A DNA stretch of 64,000 bases from Bradyrhizobium sp. WD16 (GCF_024181725.1 NZ_CP028908.1:1798001-1862000), one strand, 5' to 3'. Counted from the first letter of the stretch, positions 20,512-30,561 are shown. The notes: generated from the sequence alone by a model not told the origin. Translations and numbers: made by a program.

Positions 20512-22019
20512 CCCTGACCCTCGCCCTCGGCAACGAGACCGCCACCGCCCAGCTGATGGCGGACCTCGCGCTGCTGATCGGCCCCGGCGACGTGATCGCG
20601 CTGCGTGGTGATCTCGGCGCCGGCAAGACCGCAGCGGCAAGGGCGCTGATCCGCTATCTCGCCGGCGACGACGAACTCGAGGTGCCGAGCCCGACCTTCA
20701 CCCTCGCCCAGAGCTACGACCTGCCGCCCTATCCGGTGCTCCACACCGACCTCTACCGTATCGGCGATCCCGGCGAACTGGAGGAAATCGGGCTGGCGCC
20801 GCTGCCAGACGGGGCGCTGGTGCTGATCGAGTGGCCGGAACGCGCCGGCGCGCTCCTGCCGGCGGACCGCATCGACATCGAACTGACCCATCGCCCGGCG
20901 CTGGGAGCGAGCGCGCGCGCTGCCGCGATCACCGGCCACGGCAAGGGCATCGAGAAGGTCGAACGCCTCGCCGCGTTGCGCGAATTCCTCGAACAGACCG
21001 GTTTCATGGCGGCGCAGCGCCGGCGCATGGCGGGCGACGCGTCGACGCGCAGCTACGCCCGCCTGATCCGCGACGACGACTGCCATATCCTGATGAATTC
21101 GCCCAGGCGGCCCGACGGCCCGGCGATCTACCACGGCAAGTCCTACAGCGCCGCAGTCCACCTCGCCGAGGATGTCACGCCGTTCGTCGCCGTGGCGGAC
21201 GCCCTGCGCCATGCCGGCATCTCAGCCCCGACGGTCTCCTATGCCGATCTCGACTGCGGCTTCCTCATCACCGAGGACTTCGGCACCGAGGGCGTGCTCG
21301 AAGGCTCGCCGCCGACGCCCATCGTCGCGCGTTACGAAGCCGCCACCGACCTCCTGGTCAAACTGCATGGCGAGCCGCGGCCGGCGCGGCTGCCGCTGAC
21401 GGCACAACGGGACTACGTCATCCCGCCGTTCGACATCGACGCCATGCTGATCGAGATCAGCCTGATGCTCGACTGGTACCTGCCGGACCGCGGTGTCGCC
21501 ATCGACGACGAACAGCGCCGGCGCTTTATGACGCTATGGCGCGGCGTGCTGGCAAGAATCGTGGCGCTGCCGCCGACCTGGATGCTGCGCGACTACCATT
21601 CGCCCAACCTGATCTGGCTGGCGGAGCGCAGCGGCACCGACCGGGTCGGCGTCATCGACTTCCAGGACACGGTGATGGGACCGCCGGCCTATGACCTCGT
21701 CTCGCTGCTGCAGGACGCGCGGGTGGACGTGCCGGAGCCGCTCGAAATCGCGCTGCTGACGCGCTACGCCAAACTGCGCCGCGCCGCCGATGCCGCTTTC
21801 GATCCCGCCGGCTTCGCCGCGAGCTATGCCACCATGTCGGCCCAGCGCAACACGCGCCTGCTCGGCACCTTCGCCCGCCTCAACCGGCGCGATGGCAAGC
21901 CGCACTACCTCAAGCATCAGCCGCGCATCTGGACCTACCTGCAGCGCGCCCTGGCGCACCCCTCGCTCGCCGACCTCAGGGCCTGGTTCGCCGCCCAGGT
22001 GCCGCCACCGGCGGCCTGA
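20508..22019 (+). CDS. Fused TsaE ATPase and AmgK-like sugar kinase
   Basis: 503 aa, two domains. Residues 1-150 are TsaE: Walker A GDLGAGKT (34-41), SPTFTLAQSY and LIEWPER; TsaE drives the tRNA t6A modification complex. Residues 160-503 are an APH-type kinase with catalytic LRDYHSPNLIW and metal site VIDFQD, closest to AmgK, which phosphorylates N-acetylmuramate/N-acetylglucosamine at the anomeric carbon. The nearby MurU gene supports this. The frame is continuous across the junction, so the fusion is real in the sequence. Overlaps divL by ATGA. Confidence 0.88.
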   Translation: MTLTLALGNETATAQLMADLALLIGPGDVIALRGDLGAGKTAAARALIRYLAGDDELEVPSPTFTLAQSYDLPPYPVLHTDLYRIGDPGELEEIGLAPLPDGALVLIEWPERAGALLPADRIDIELTHRPALGASARAAAITGHGKGIEKVERLAALREFLEQTGFMAAQRRRMAGDASTRSYARLIRDDDCHILMNSPRRPDGPAIYHGKSYSAAVHLAEDVTPFVAVADALRHAGISAPTVSYADLDCGFLITEDFGTEGVLEGSPPTPIVARYEAATDLLVKLHGEPRPARLPLTAQRDYVIPPFDIDAMLIEISLMLDWYLPDRGVAIDDEQRRRFMTLWRGVLARIVALPPTWMLRDYHSPNLIWLAERSGTDRVGVIDFQDTVMGPPAYDLVSLLQDARVDVPEPLEIALLTRYAKLRRAADAAFDPAGFAASYATMSAQRNTRLLGTFARLNRRDGKPHYLKHQPRIWTYLQRALAHPSLADLRAWFAAQVPPPAA

Positions 22020-22100
22020 GCGGTTTACCCCCGGTTCACGACTTGCCGCCTAGACTGCGCGCCGGTTTGGCCTTCAAGAACATTGACCGGAGCAGCCACC

Positions 22101-22415
22101 ATGGCAGCGGAGCGCCGCAGCGGCGAACGGGTGGTTTTCGAGCGCGGCTTCGCCGCGATCATGATGGGGATCGACGGCACCTGGCGCCGCAACTGCGTCA
22201 TGGAGGACGTGTCGGAAACCGGCGCCAAACTCACGGTCGAGGGCTCGGTCGAAGGCCTCAACCTGAAGGAATTCTTCCTGCTGCTGTCGTCGACCGGCCT
22301 CGCCTATCGTCGCTGCGAATTGTCCTGGGTGAATGGCGACCAGATCGGCGTCACCTTCCTCAAGCAGGTCGACAAGAAAAAGAAAGCCGGCCGCCGCGCC
22401 AGCACCGAGGCCTGA
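22101..22415 (+). CDS. Small PilZ domain protein
   Basis: 104 aa, PilZ only. The N-terminal ERRSGERV resembles the RxxxR c-di-GMP-binding motif, although spacing and the downstream [D/N]xSxxG equivalent (EDVSETGAKL) must be checked for real binding. The strands NCVMEDVSETGAKLTVEG and CELSWVNGDQIGVTF match the family. The C-terminus is basic (DKKKKAGRR). ATG 22101 is chosen over an in-frame TTG 18 bp upstream. It lies between the AmgK fusion and MurU on the same strand. Confidence 0.8.
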   Translation: MAAERRSGERVVFERGFAAIMMGIDGTWRRNCVMEDVSETGAKLTVEGSVEGLNLKEFFLLLSSTGLAYRRCELSWVNGDQIGVTFLKQVDKKKKAGRRASTEA

Positions 22416-22578
22416 CCGAAGTCGCGCCCAAGGCGGACCTTCCGCTGTCGCATCCTCGTCATCATCGGATGGTTATCCGATGCCACCGACGCCGATCGTC
22501 GCCGGGCGGGCACGAGAGCTGTACCTGCCGCGCCGCGATGCTAGAATTATCCTATCATCATTCGAGAATCACCGCCCG

Positions 22579-23301
22579 ATGCCCGTGACGCCGACCACCG
22601 CCATGATCCTTGCCGCCGGCTTCGGCCAGCGCATGCGCCCGCTGACCGATCACCTGCCCAAGCCGCTGGTTCCGGTCGCCGGCAAGCCGCTGCTCGACCA
22701 CGCCCTCGACCGTGTCGCCGCTGCCGGCGTCCCCACCGCGGTGGTCAATGTCCATTATCTTGCCGACCAGATCATCGCTCACGTCGCCGGCCGCGCACAT
22801 CCACGCGTGGAGATTTCGGACGAGCGCAACCAGATCCTCGGCACCGGCGGCGGCGTGGTCAAGGCGCTGCCGCTGCTCGGCGATGCGCCGTTCTTCCACA
22901 TCAACTCCGATACCCTGTGGATCGACGGCGTCCGCCCCAACCTGTCGCGCCTCGCCGAAGCCTTCGATCCGGCGCGGATGGACATCCTGCTCCTGCTGGC
23001 ACCGACCGCCGCCAGCATCGGTTACAGCGGCAGCGGCGATTACGCCATGGCGCCGGACGGCGCGCTGCGCCGGCGCAAGGAGAACCAGGTGGTGCCCTTC
23101 GTCTATGCCGGCGCCGCGATCATGACCCCGTCGATCTTCAGGGAAGCGCCCGCCGGCGAATTCTCGCTGACGAAGATCTTCGACGCCGTCAACGAGCGCG
23201 AACGGCTGTTCGGGCTGCGCCTCGACGGCACCTGGATGCATGTCGGCACGCCCGATGCCATTGCTGCCGCCGAGGACGCCTATCTCGCCAGCGTCGCCTG
23301 A
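22579..23301 (+). CDS. murU: Nucleotidyltransferase, probable N-acetylmuramate-1-phosphate uridylyltransferase MurU
   Basis: 240 aa Rossmann-like nucleotidyltransferase. The sugar-nucleotide signature LAAGFGQRMRPLT is at residues 11-23, followed by PKPLVPVAGKPLLD. Further motifs are NVHYLADQI, GTGGGV and NSDTLW, the last holding the metal-binding Asp. MurU makes UDP-MurNAc from MurNAc-1-phosphate in the anabolic recycling route started by AmgK, and the AmgK domain is encoded two genes upstream. A mannose-1-phosphate guanylyltransferase-type role is the main alternative. ATG 22579 follows an AT-rich stretch (GAATTATCCTATCATCATTC) that may hold a promoter. Confidence 0.8.
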   Translation: MPVTPTTAMILAAGFGQRMRPLTDHLPKPLVPVAGKPLLDHALDRVAAAGVPTAVVNVHYLADQIIAHVAGRAHPRVEISDERNQILGTGGGVVKALPLLGDAPFFHINSDTLWIDGVRPNLSRLAEAFDPARMDILLLLAPTAASIGYSGSGDYAMAPDGALRRRKENQVVPFVYAGAAIMTPSIFREAPAGEFSLTKIFDAVNERERLFGLRLDGTWMHVGTPDAIAAAEDAYLASVA

Positions 23302-23463
23302 AGGTTCCCGGCCGGCTCCCTGCGCCTGGTGAAGCGCCCCACGAGGGGTCCGCAGCCTGGCGGCGAAATGGTTGCAAAAAACGCGTCGTAGTTTGCCGGC
23401 GGATGCGCTAACCGTGCGATGATCGCAAGCGGCCTCGAATCGGCCGTTAGCACTTGGATCTGC

Positions 23464-26400
23464 ATGCACGTCTTCAATGTTCCCGCCTCGGTGCCTTTCC
23501 TGCCCTGCGTCATCGCGGCGCTGGTGGACGGCCGCCTGGTCGCGGGCTTCGAAGCCCGCAGCGATCCCGCCCGCCTCGCCGACGTCACGCTCTATCTGCC
23601 GACGCGGCGCTCGGGGCGAATGGCACGCGAGGTGTTTCTCGACGTGCTCGGCGGCGACGCCGCGGTGCTGCCGCGCATCCTCGCGCTCGGCGACATCGAC
23701 GAGGACGAACTCGCCTTCGCCGATGCCGCCATGGGCGCGACTGCGCTCGATCTGCCGCCGTCGCTCGGCGGCCTGGAGCGGCGGCTGGTGCTGGCGCGCC
23801 TGATCGACGCCTGGGCCAGGCGAATCGCGCCGAAGACCGCCGCCGAGGCGCCGCTCGTCGTCGGCGGCCCGGCCTCGACACTGCAGCTCGCCGACGATCT
23901 GGCGCGGCTGATGGACGACATGACGACGCGCCAGGTGCCGTGGGACGCCCTCGCCTCCCTGGTGCCGGAAAATCTCGACGTCTACTGGCAGCAGACGCTG
24001 CAATTCCTGCGTCTCGCCGCCGATGTCTGGCCGGCGGTCCTCGACGAGCAACAGAAGATCGAGCCGGCCCGGCGCCGCGACCTGCTGATCGAAGCCGAAT
24101 CTCGCCGGCTCGCGGCGCGCCACCCCGGTCCGGTGATCGCGGCCGGCTCCACCGGCTCGATGCCGGCCACCGCCAGGCTGCTCGAGGTCGTGGCCCGGCT
24201 GCCCAATGGTGCGGTGGTGCTGCCCGGCCTCGACACCGATCTCGACGCCGCCGCCTGGCGGCTGATCGGCTCCCGCGCAAAACCCGCAGGACGGCCGCCG
24301 GCCGGCCCGGCCACGCCGGGCGATGACGACGGCGCGCCGGCGCCCGGCCATCCCCAGTTCGCGCTCCACAATCTTCTCGCCCGATTCGGCATCGAGCGTC
24401 GCGACGTGGTGCCGCTCGCTCTCCCGGCCGCGCACGGCCGCGAGCTGCTGGCCTCGGAAGCGCTGCGCCCGTCCGCTGCCACCGGACTGTGGCACCAGCG
24501 CCTGAGCGACCCCGCAGTTGCCCGCGCGATCGGCCTGGGCATGAGCCGCATCGCGGTCGTGGCGGCGCCGACCGCCGAAATCGAGGCGCTGGCGATTGCG
24601 GTTGCGATGCGCGAAGCCATCGAACAGCCGTCCATGACCGTGGCGCTGGTGACGCCCGACCGGGCGCTCGCCCGCCGTGTCATGGCCAGCCTCGATCGCT
24701 GGAAGCTCGCCTATGACGATTCCGGCGGCGATGCGCTGACCGACACCGCCGCCGGCCGCTTCGCCCGGCTCTGCGCGCTCGCTGCCGCCGATGGCCTTGC
24801 CCCGGCGACGTTGCTGGCGCTGCTCAAGCATCCCCTGTTCCGGCTCGGCCGCCGCGACGGCAGCTTCGCCCGTGCCATTGCCGGCCTCGAACGCGTGCTG
24901 CTGCGGGGCACGCGGCCGCAGTCCGGCAGCGCCGGCCTCAAACGGGATTTCGAGATCTTCCGCGGCGAATTCGACAAGATGCGCGGCGGCGTGCCGTCAC
25001 TGCTGCACCGGGGTGAGCCGCGCAGCAAGATCGAAATCGAGATCCTGCCGCTGATCGCCGAGCTGATCGAACGTCTCGGCCGCGCCTTTGCGCCGCTCGA
25101 GCGCCTCGGCGACGGCAAGCCTCATGACCTGACCGAATTTGCAGCCGCCCACCGCGCGGTGCTCAACGCGCTCGGCACCGATGCCGACGACGAGATCGTC
25201 ACCTTCGGCGACGCCGACGGGCTCGCCCTGGCCCAGGGCTTCGACGACCTCGACGCCGCCGGAGGCCTGAGCGGCGTCGTCCTCACCCTCGCCGATTATC
25301 CCGATGTCTTCCGCACCGCCTTCGGCGACCGAATCGTGCGGCGGCCGATCACCGCGGCGGCGCGGCTGCGGATCTTCGGCCCGCTGGAAGCACGCCTGAC
25401 GACGAGCGAGCGCGTCATTCTCGGCGGCCTCGTCGAGGGCGTCTGGCCGCCGGAGCCGCGCATCGACCCCTGGCTGAACCGGCCGATGCGCCACCAGCTC
25501 GGTCTCGACCTGCCGGAGCGGCGCATCGGCCTGTCCGCCCACGACTTCGCCCAACTGCTCGGGGCGCCGGAGGTGGTGCTGACCCACGCCGCCAAGGTCG
25601 GCGGCGCGCCGGCCGTCGCCTCGCGCTTCCTGCACCGTCTCGAAGCGGTCGCCGGGGAGGCCCATTTTGCCGTGGCGCTGGCCCGCGGCGGTCGTTATCT
25701 CGCCTGTGCCGAGGCTCTCGACCGTCCCGCGCAAGTGGTTCCGATCGCCCAGCCGGCGCCGCGTCCGCCGCGCCACGCCCGGCCGCAGCGTCTCTCGGTC
25801 ACCGAGATCGAGGACTGGCTGCGCGATCCCTACACGATCTACGCGCGGCGCATCCTCGATCTGCAGGCGCTCGATCCGGTGGACATGCCGCTGTCGGCGG
25901 CTGACCGCGGCTCTGCGATCCACAACGCCATCGCCGAATTCACGCAAGCCTTTCCCGACCGCCTGCCGGCCGACCCCGCGGCGGCGCTGCGCGCCATCGG
26001 CGCGCGGCATTTCGCCCCGCTGATGGACCAGCCGGAGGCGCGGGCGCTATGGTGGCCCCGCTTCCTGCGCATCGCCCATTGGCTCGGCCAATGGGAACGC
26101 GAGCGGCGCCAGGGCGTCGCCGAGATCCTCACCGAGATTCAGGGCGGCTTCGTTATTGCGCTGGACCAGGGCCGCAGCTTCCGTCTCAGCGCCCGCGCCG
26201 ACCGCATCGAGCGCCGCAACGACGGCCGCTACGCCATTCTCGACTACAAGACCGGGATTCCACCGACCGGCAAGCAGGTGCGCATGGGGCTGTCGCCGCA
26301 GCTGACGCTGGAAGCGGCGATCCTGCGCGAGGGCGGCTTCGCCGGCATCGACGCCGGCGCCAGCGTCGGCGAGCTGACTTACGTCCGGCTCAACGGCAAC

Positions 26401-26649
26401 AATCCGCCGGGCAAGGAGTGCAGGCTGGAACTGACGCGCGATGCACGAACCGAGCCGCCGCTGTCGCCGGACGAGGCCGCCATCGAGGCTCGCGCCAAGC
26501 TGGAGGCGCTGATCCGCGCCTTCGAGGACGAGAACCAGCCCTACAAATCGCTGGTGCTGTCGATGTGGTCGACCCGCTACGGCGATTACGATGCCCTGGC
26601 GCGGATCAAGGAATGGTCCGGCGAAGGCGGCACGGGAGAGGCGCCATGA
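23464..26649 (+). CDS. addB: Double-strand break repair protein AddB
   Basis: About 1061 aa. N-terminal inactivated helicase-like part (LYLPTRRSGRMAREVFLDVLGG) and C-terminal RecB-type nuclease with ILDYKTG (Asp927) and the QLTLEA motif downstream (PQLTLEAAIL). AddAB is the alphaproteobacterial equivalent of RecBCD: a helicase-nuclease that processes DNA ends for RecA. The start is uncertain: ATG 23464 (MHVFNVPASVPFLP) fits homologues, an upstream in-frame ATG at 23419 is possible, and no clear SD is seen. The 3' end overlaps addA by ATGA. Confidence 0.93.
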   Translation: MHVFNVPASVPFLPCVIAALVDGRLVAGFEARSDPARLADVTLYLPTRRSGRMAREVFLDVLGGDAAVLPRILALGDIDEDELAFADAAMGATALDLPPSLGGLERRLVLARLIDAWARRIAPKTAAEAPLVVGGPASTLQLADDLARLMDDMTTRQVPWDALASLVPENLDVYWQQTLQFLRLAADVWPAVLDEQQKIEPARRRDLLIEAESRRLAARHPGPVIAAGSTGSMPATARLLEVVARLPNGAVVLPGLDTDLDAAAWRLIGSRAKPAGRPPAGPATPGDDDGAPAPGHPQFALHNLLARFGIERRDVVPLALPAAHGRELLASEALRPSAATGLWHQRLSDPAVARAIGLGMSRIAVVAAPTAEIEALAIAVAMREAIEQPSMTVALVTPDRALARRVMASLDRWKLAYDDSGGDALTDTAAGRFARLCALAAADGLAPATLLALLKHPLFRLGRRDGSFARAIAGLERVLLRGTRPQSGSAGLKRDFEIFRGEFDKMRGGVPSLLHRGEPRSKIEIEILPLIAELIERLGRAFAPLERLGDGKPHDLTEFAAAHRAVLNALGTDADDEIVTFGDADGLALAQGFDDLDAAGGLSGVVLTLADYPDVFRTAFGDRIVRRPITAAARLRIFGPLEARLTTSERVILGGLVEGVWPPEPRIDPWLNRPMRHQLGLDLPERRIGLSAHDFAQLLGAPEVVLTHAAKVGGAPAVASRFLHRLEAVAGEAHFAVALARGGRYLACAEALDRPAQVVPIAQPAPRPPRHARPQRLSVTEIEDWLRDPYTIYARRILDLQALDPVDMPLSAADRGSAIHNAIAEFTQAFPDRLPADPAAALRAIGARHFAPLMDQPEARALWWPRFLRIAHWLGQWERERRQGVAEILTEIQGGFVIALDQGRSFRLSARADRIERRNDGRYAILDYKTGIPPTGKQVRMGLSPQLTLEAAILREGGFAGIDAGASVGELTYVRLNGNNPPGKECRLELTRDARTEPPLSPDEAAIEARAKLEALIRAFEDENQPYKSLVLSMWSTRYGDYDALARIKEWSGEGGTGEAP

Positions 26650-29600
26650 GCTCCGCGCGCAAGATCCCCGACGACGTGCGCGATCGGCAGACCCGCGCCT
26701 CCGCTCCGACTGCCTCGGTCTTCGTTTCCGCCAATGCCGGGTCGGGCAAGACCCATGTGCTGGTGCAGCGCGTGGTGCGGCTGCTGCTCGCCGGCGTCGC
26801 GCCGGAAAAGATCCTCTGCATCACCTTCACCAAGGCCGCCGCCGCCAACATGGCCGAGCGGGTCTTCACCACGCTCGGGCACTGGATCACCCTCGACGAC
26901 GCCGCGCTCGATGCCGCGCTCAGGGACACCGCGGTGACCCCCACGGCGGCGATGCGCCGCCGCGCCCGCGAATTGTTCGCCTGCGCCCTCGAAACGCCGG
27001 GCGGTCTCAAGGTCCAGACCATTCACGCCCTGTGCACGCGGCTGCTGCAGCAGTTTCCGTTCGAGGCCAATGTCCCGGCGCGCTTTGCCGTGCTCGACGA
27101 CCGCGACCAGAATGAACTGATGGAGCGCGCCAGCCTCAAGGTGCTGCTCGCCGCGGCGGCCGCGCCGGACAGCAGCGTCGGCCGGGCGCTCGCCACCGCC
27201 ATGAGCGGCGCCGCCGACGTCACCTTCCGCGACGTGGTGCGCGAGGCGGTGCTCAGCCGCGATCACTTCCAGGCCTGGACCAGCGCGGCGGTCACCGTCG
27301 AAACCGCCCAGGCGCAGCTCGCCCAGGTCCTCGACCTTGCCCCCGACGACAGCATCGCCGCCGTCGAACACGAGATCGTCGAAGGTCCCCATCTGGCCCG
27401 CGCCGACTGGCGTGCGGTCATCGAGGAGTTCGCGCAGGGTGGCAAGACCGATGCCGGCCAGGCAGAGCGGCTGTCGGAAGCCCTCGCCTCGAGCGGCGCC
27501 GAACAGATCGAAGCCTATCTCGGCCTGTTCTTCACCCAGCAGGGCGGCGAGCGCAAATCGCTGATCAGCAGGAAGCTCACGGACGAGGCGCCCGGCCTTG
27601 CCGAACGGCTGGCGCGCGAGGCCACCCGCCTCGCGGTCCTGGTGCCGCGCCGCCGCGCCGCTCAGGTCCGCGAGCGCACCTCGGCGCTGCTCGTCATCGC
27701 CAGCGCCGTCGCCGCCAATTATCGCGGCGAAAAGGAGGCGCGCGGCCTGCTCGATTACGATGACCTGATCGACAGAACGCTGGCGATGCTGGGACGCACG
27801 CCGGCGAGCTGGGTGCATTTCAAGCTCGACCAGGGCATCGATCATGTGCTGATCGACGAGGCCCAGGACACCAGCCCGCGGCAATGGGACATCATCGAAC
27901 ATCTGGTGTCGGAATTCACCTCCGGCAGCGGCGCGCGGCCCGATCGCCTGGTGCGAACCGTGTTCGCGGTGGGCGACGAGAAGCAGTCGATCTTCTCGTT
28001 CCAGGGCGCTGCGCCGCGCGAATTCGACCTGCGCCGCAGAGGATTCCAGCAGCGCTTCACCGCCGCCGAGCTGCCGTTCGACGCGCTGTCCTTCACCTAC
28101 TCCTTCCGCTCGGGCCACGGCGTGCTGCATGCGGTGGAACGCACCTTCCGCGACCAGGCGATCTATCGCAGCATCACCTCCGACACGGAGGGCATGCCGC
28201 CACATCTGGCGCTCGCCGATGCCGCGCCGTCGACGGTGGAATTGTGGGAGTTGGAGCAGCCCAATCAGGGCCAGGATCTCGAAGGCTGGCGCGCGCCGTT
28301 CGACGCGGTGTCGCAGACGAGTCCCGAGGTGCGGCTCGCGCAGCGCATCCGCCAGCGCATCGCCAGCCTGGTTACCTCGGAAACCGCCATCGGCCCGGCG
28401 GGACGGCGGCGGCGCCTGCGCTATGGCGACATCCTGATCCTGGTGCGCCGGCGCGGCGCCACCTTCAACGCCATCATCCAGAGTCTGAAGCAGGGCCGCA
28501 TTCCGGTCGCCGGCGCCGATCGGCTCAAGCTGACCGAGCACATCGCGGTGGTCGACCTGATGCATCTCGCCGATGCGCTGCTGTTCGCCGGCGACGATCT
28601 CGCCCTCGCCGTGGCGCTCAAGGGCCCGCTGTTCGGCCTCTCCGAAGACGACCTGTTCCGCATCGCTCACGGCAGACGCGGCAGCTTGCGCGACGCGCTG
28701 CATCAGCACGCGGCCGAGGACGCCCACTTCGCCGCGGCATGGTCGCGGCTGCAGGCCTGCGAGGCGCGCGCGCGCGAATTGGCGCCTTTCAGCTTCTATG
28801 CCTGGCTGCTCGGCGGCGATGGCGGCCGGGCCCGCATGCTGGCCCGGCTCGGCCCCGAAGCCAACGATGCCCTCGATGAATTCCTCGAACTGGCGCTCGC
28901 CTTCGAAAGCCGCGGCCCGGCCTCGCTGCAGGGCTTCATGGCCTGGCTGCGCGCCGCCGACACCGAAATCAAGCGCGACATGGAAATCTCCCGCGACGAA
29001 GTCCGGGTGATGACCGTGCACGGCGCCAAGGGCCTGGAAGCGCCGGTGGTGTTTCTCGCCGACACCACGTCGTCGCCCACCGACAGCCAGCGCCTCAGCC
29101 TGGTGCGGCTGCCGCCGCGCCCCGGCCTGCCGCGCGGCTGCGTGGTATGGGCCGGACGCAAGGCCGACGATCCGCCGGCGGTGGCGACGGCCCGCGCCGC
29201 CATGGTGGCGGACACCGAGGACGAATATCGCCGCCTGCTGTATGTGGCGATGACCCGCGCCGCCGATCGTCTCATCGTCGGCGGCTGCCAGCCGGGCAAC
29301 CGCAATGAGGTGCGGGCGAATTCCTGGTACGACCTGATCCGCAAGGGGCTCGACGGCAGCGAACTGAAGCTCGCGACCGAGAGGACGCCGTTCGGCGACG
29401 TGCGTTGCTACAGCCATGGCGACGCCGCCGCGCTGCCGGCTCCCGCCGCGCTCGAGGCGGCCGCAGCAGCGCCTGAGCTCCCCGGCTGGTTGCGCCAGGC
29501 AGCCAGACGCGAAAGCGCCGAGCTGATCGCGCTGCAGCCTTCCCATGGCGGCGACGACGACAATGCCGCCGCCACGGTGAAATCCGGCGAGGCCGCCGAG

Positions 29601-30134
29601 AGCCGCCGCCGCGCGCAACGGCGCGGCGTGCTCGTCCATCGCCTGCTGCAGTCGCTGCCCGAGATCGACGCGTCACAGCGCACTGATGCGGCGCAGCGCT
29701 ATCTGATGCGCCGGGCCGCCGACTGGAGCGAGGCCGAGCGCAGCGCCCTGCTCGGCGAAGTGCTGACTTTGATCGGCGCGGCGCCGTTCGCCGCGGTGTT
29801 CGGCCCGGCGAGCCGCGCCGAGGTCGCCATCGTCGGACGTCTCACCCGCAGCGGACGGCCGGCGGCACTGGTCAGCGGCCAGATCGATCGCCTGGTTGAG
29901 ACCGACGGCGAGATCCTGATCGTCGACTTCAAGACCAATCACGCCCCGCCGCGCCGCCTTGCCGATTGTCCGCCGGCCTATCGCCGCCAGCTTGCGCTCT
30001 ACCGTGCGGTGCTGTCGCGCCTGCAACCGCGCAAGCGCGTCCGGGCCGCGCTGATTTGGACGGAAACCACTGAAATCATGGAGATTCCTGGCCATGAGCT
30101 GGATGCGGAGCTGGCCAGCATCACCGCGGCGTGA
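26646..30134 (+). CDS. addA: Double-strand break repair helicase-nuclease AddA
   Basis: 1162 aa UvrD/RecB-type helicase. Walker A AGSGKT (31-36), motif Ia ITFTKAAAANMAERV, motif II LIDEAQDTSPRQWD, motif III VGDEKQSIFSFQGA, motif V VMTVHGAKGLEAPVVFLADT, motif VI LLYVAMTRAADRL, then a C-terminal nuclease domain with ILIVDFKTN. Works with AddB. Translation is coupled to addB by a 4-bp overlap. The usual alphaproteobacterial order addB-addA-trxA is kept. Confidence 0.96.
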   Translation: MSSARKIPDDVRDRQTRASAPTASVFVSANAGSGKTHVLVQRVVRLLLAGVAPEKILCITFTKAAAANMAERVFTTLGHWITLDDAALDAALRDTAVTPTAAMRRRARELFACALETPGGLKVQTIHALCTRLLQQFPFEANVPARFAVLDDRDQNELMERASLKVLLAAAAAPDSSVGRALATAMSGAADVTFRDVVREAVLSRDHFQAWTSAAVTVETAQAQLAQVLDLAPDDSIAAVEHEIVEGPHLARADWRAVIEEFAQGGKTDAGQAERLSEALASSGAEQIEAYLGLFFTQQGGERKSLISRKLTDEAPGLAERLAREATRLAVLVPRRRAAQVRERTSALLVIASAVAANYRGEKEARGLLDYDDLIDRTLAMLGRTPASWVHFKLDQGIDHVLIDEAQDTSPRQWDIIEHLVSEFTSGSGARPDRLVRTVFAVGDEKQSIFSFQGAAPREFDLRRRGFQQRFTAAELPFDALSFTYSFRSGHGVLHAVERTFRDQAIYRSITSDTEGMPPHLALADAAPSTVELWELEQPNQGQDLEGWRAPFDAVSQTSPEVRLAQRIRQRIASLVTSETAIGPAGRRRRLRYGDILILVRRRGATFNAIIQSLKQGRIPVAGADRLKLTEHIAVVDLMHLADALLFAGDDLALAVALKGPLFGLSEDDLFRIAHGRRGSLRDALHQHAAEDAHFAAAWSRLQACEARARELAPFSFYAWLLGGDGGRARMLARLGPEANDALDEFLELALAFESRGPASLQGFMAWLRAADTEIKRDMEISRDEVRVMTVHGAKGLEAPVVFLADTTSSPTDSQRLSLVRLPPRPGLPRGCVVWAGRKADDPPAVATARAAMVADTEDEYRRLLYVAMTRAADRLIVGGCQPGNRNEVRANSWYDLIRKGLDGSELKLATERTPFGDVRCYSHGDAAALPAPAALEAAAAAPELPGWLRQAARRESAELIALQPSHGGDDDNAAATVKSGEAAESRRRAQRRGVLVHRLLQSLPEIDASQRTDAAQRYLMRRAADWSEAERSALLGEVLTLIGAAPFAAVFGPASRAEVAIVGRLTRSGRPAALVSGQIDRLVETDGEILIVDFKTNHAPPRRLADCPPAYRRQLALYRAVLSRLQPRKRVRAALIWTETTEIMEIPGHELDAELASITAA

Positions 30135-30151
30135 CCGGGGTCGACGCCACC

Positions 30152-30180
30152 TTGACCCCACCCCGGCCGGTTCATAGGTT
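30152..30180 (+). promoter_or_regulatory. Possible sigma-70-type promoter of trxA
   Basis: TTGACC (30152-30157), a 17-bp gap and TAGGTT (30175-30180) lie in the 106-bp gap between addA and trxA, about 60 bp before the trxA start. The match is partial and unsupported by start-site data. Confidence 0.35.
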
Positions 30181-30240
30181 CGCTAGTGAGAGTGCGGCGC
30201 GAATCTCCGCGCCCCCCAAATTCAGGCAAAGAGGCACGTG

Positions 30241-30561
30241 ATGTCGGTCGGCAAGGTATCGGACGCCAATTTCGAATCGGAGGTCCTCAAGGCGTCGGGG
30301 CCCGTCGTGGTCGACTTCTGGGCCGAGTGGTGCGGCCCCTGCCGCATGATCGCGCCGGCACTCGACGAGATCGCCGGCGCCATGGGCGAGAAGGTGAAGA
30401 TCGTCAAGCTCAACGTCGATGAGAATCCGCAGACCGCCTCGAAATACGGTGTGATGTCGATCCCGACCCTGATGATCTTCAAGGGTGGCGAACTCGCCTC
30501 CCGCCAGGTCGGCGCGGCGCCGAAGGCCAAGCTGCAGCAGTGGATCAGCGCCGCGGTCTGA
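30241..30561 (+). CDS. trxA: Thioredoxin
   Basis: 106 aa. The active site WCGPC (Cys31, Cys34) lies in [14 protein letters not shown]; the cis-proline segment is SIPTLMIF. General cytoplasmic dithiol reductant. ATG 30241 has an SD (AAAGAGG) upstream; the GTG immediately before it is not needed. It is followed by a hairpin that may serve both this gene and the convergent folC. Confidence 0.97.
   Translation: MSVGKVSDANFESEVLKASGPVVVDFWAEWCGPCRMIAPALDEIAGAMGEKVKIVKLNVDENPQTASKYGVMSIPTLMIFKGGELASRQVGAAPKAKLQQWISAAV

Noticed and set aside
18478-20640. 720-codon antisense frame over divL
   Set aside because: Same GC artefact; composition is low-complexity and the sense strand has PAS and kinase motifs.
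22558-24831. 757-codon antisense frame over murU and addB
   Set aside because: Arg/Gly/Gln-rich, no motif; shadows two recognised genes.
26586-29639. 1017-codon antisense frame over addA
   Set aside because: No domain; the sense frame has all helicase motifs.
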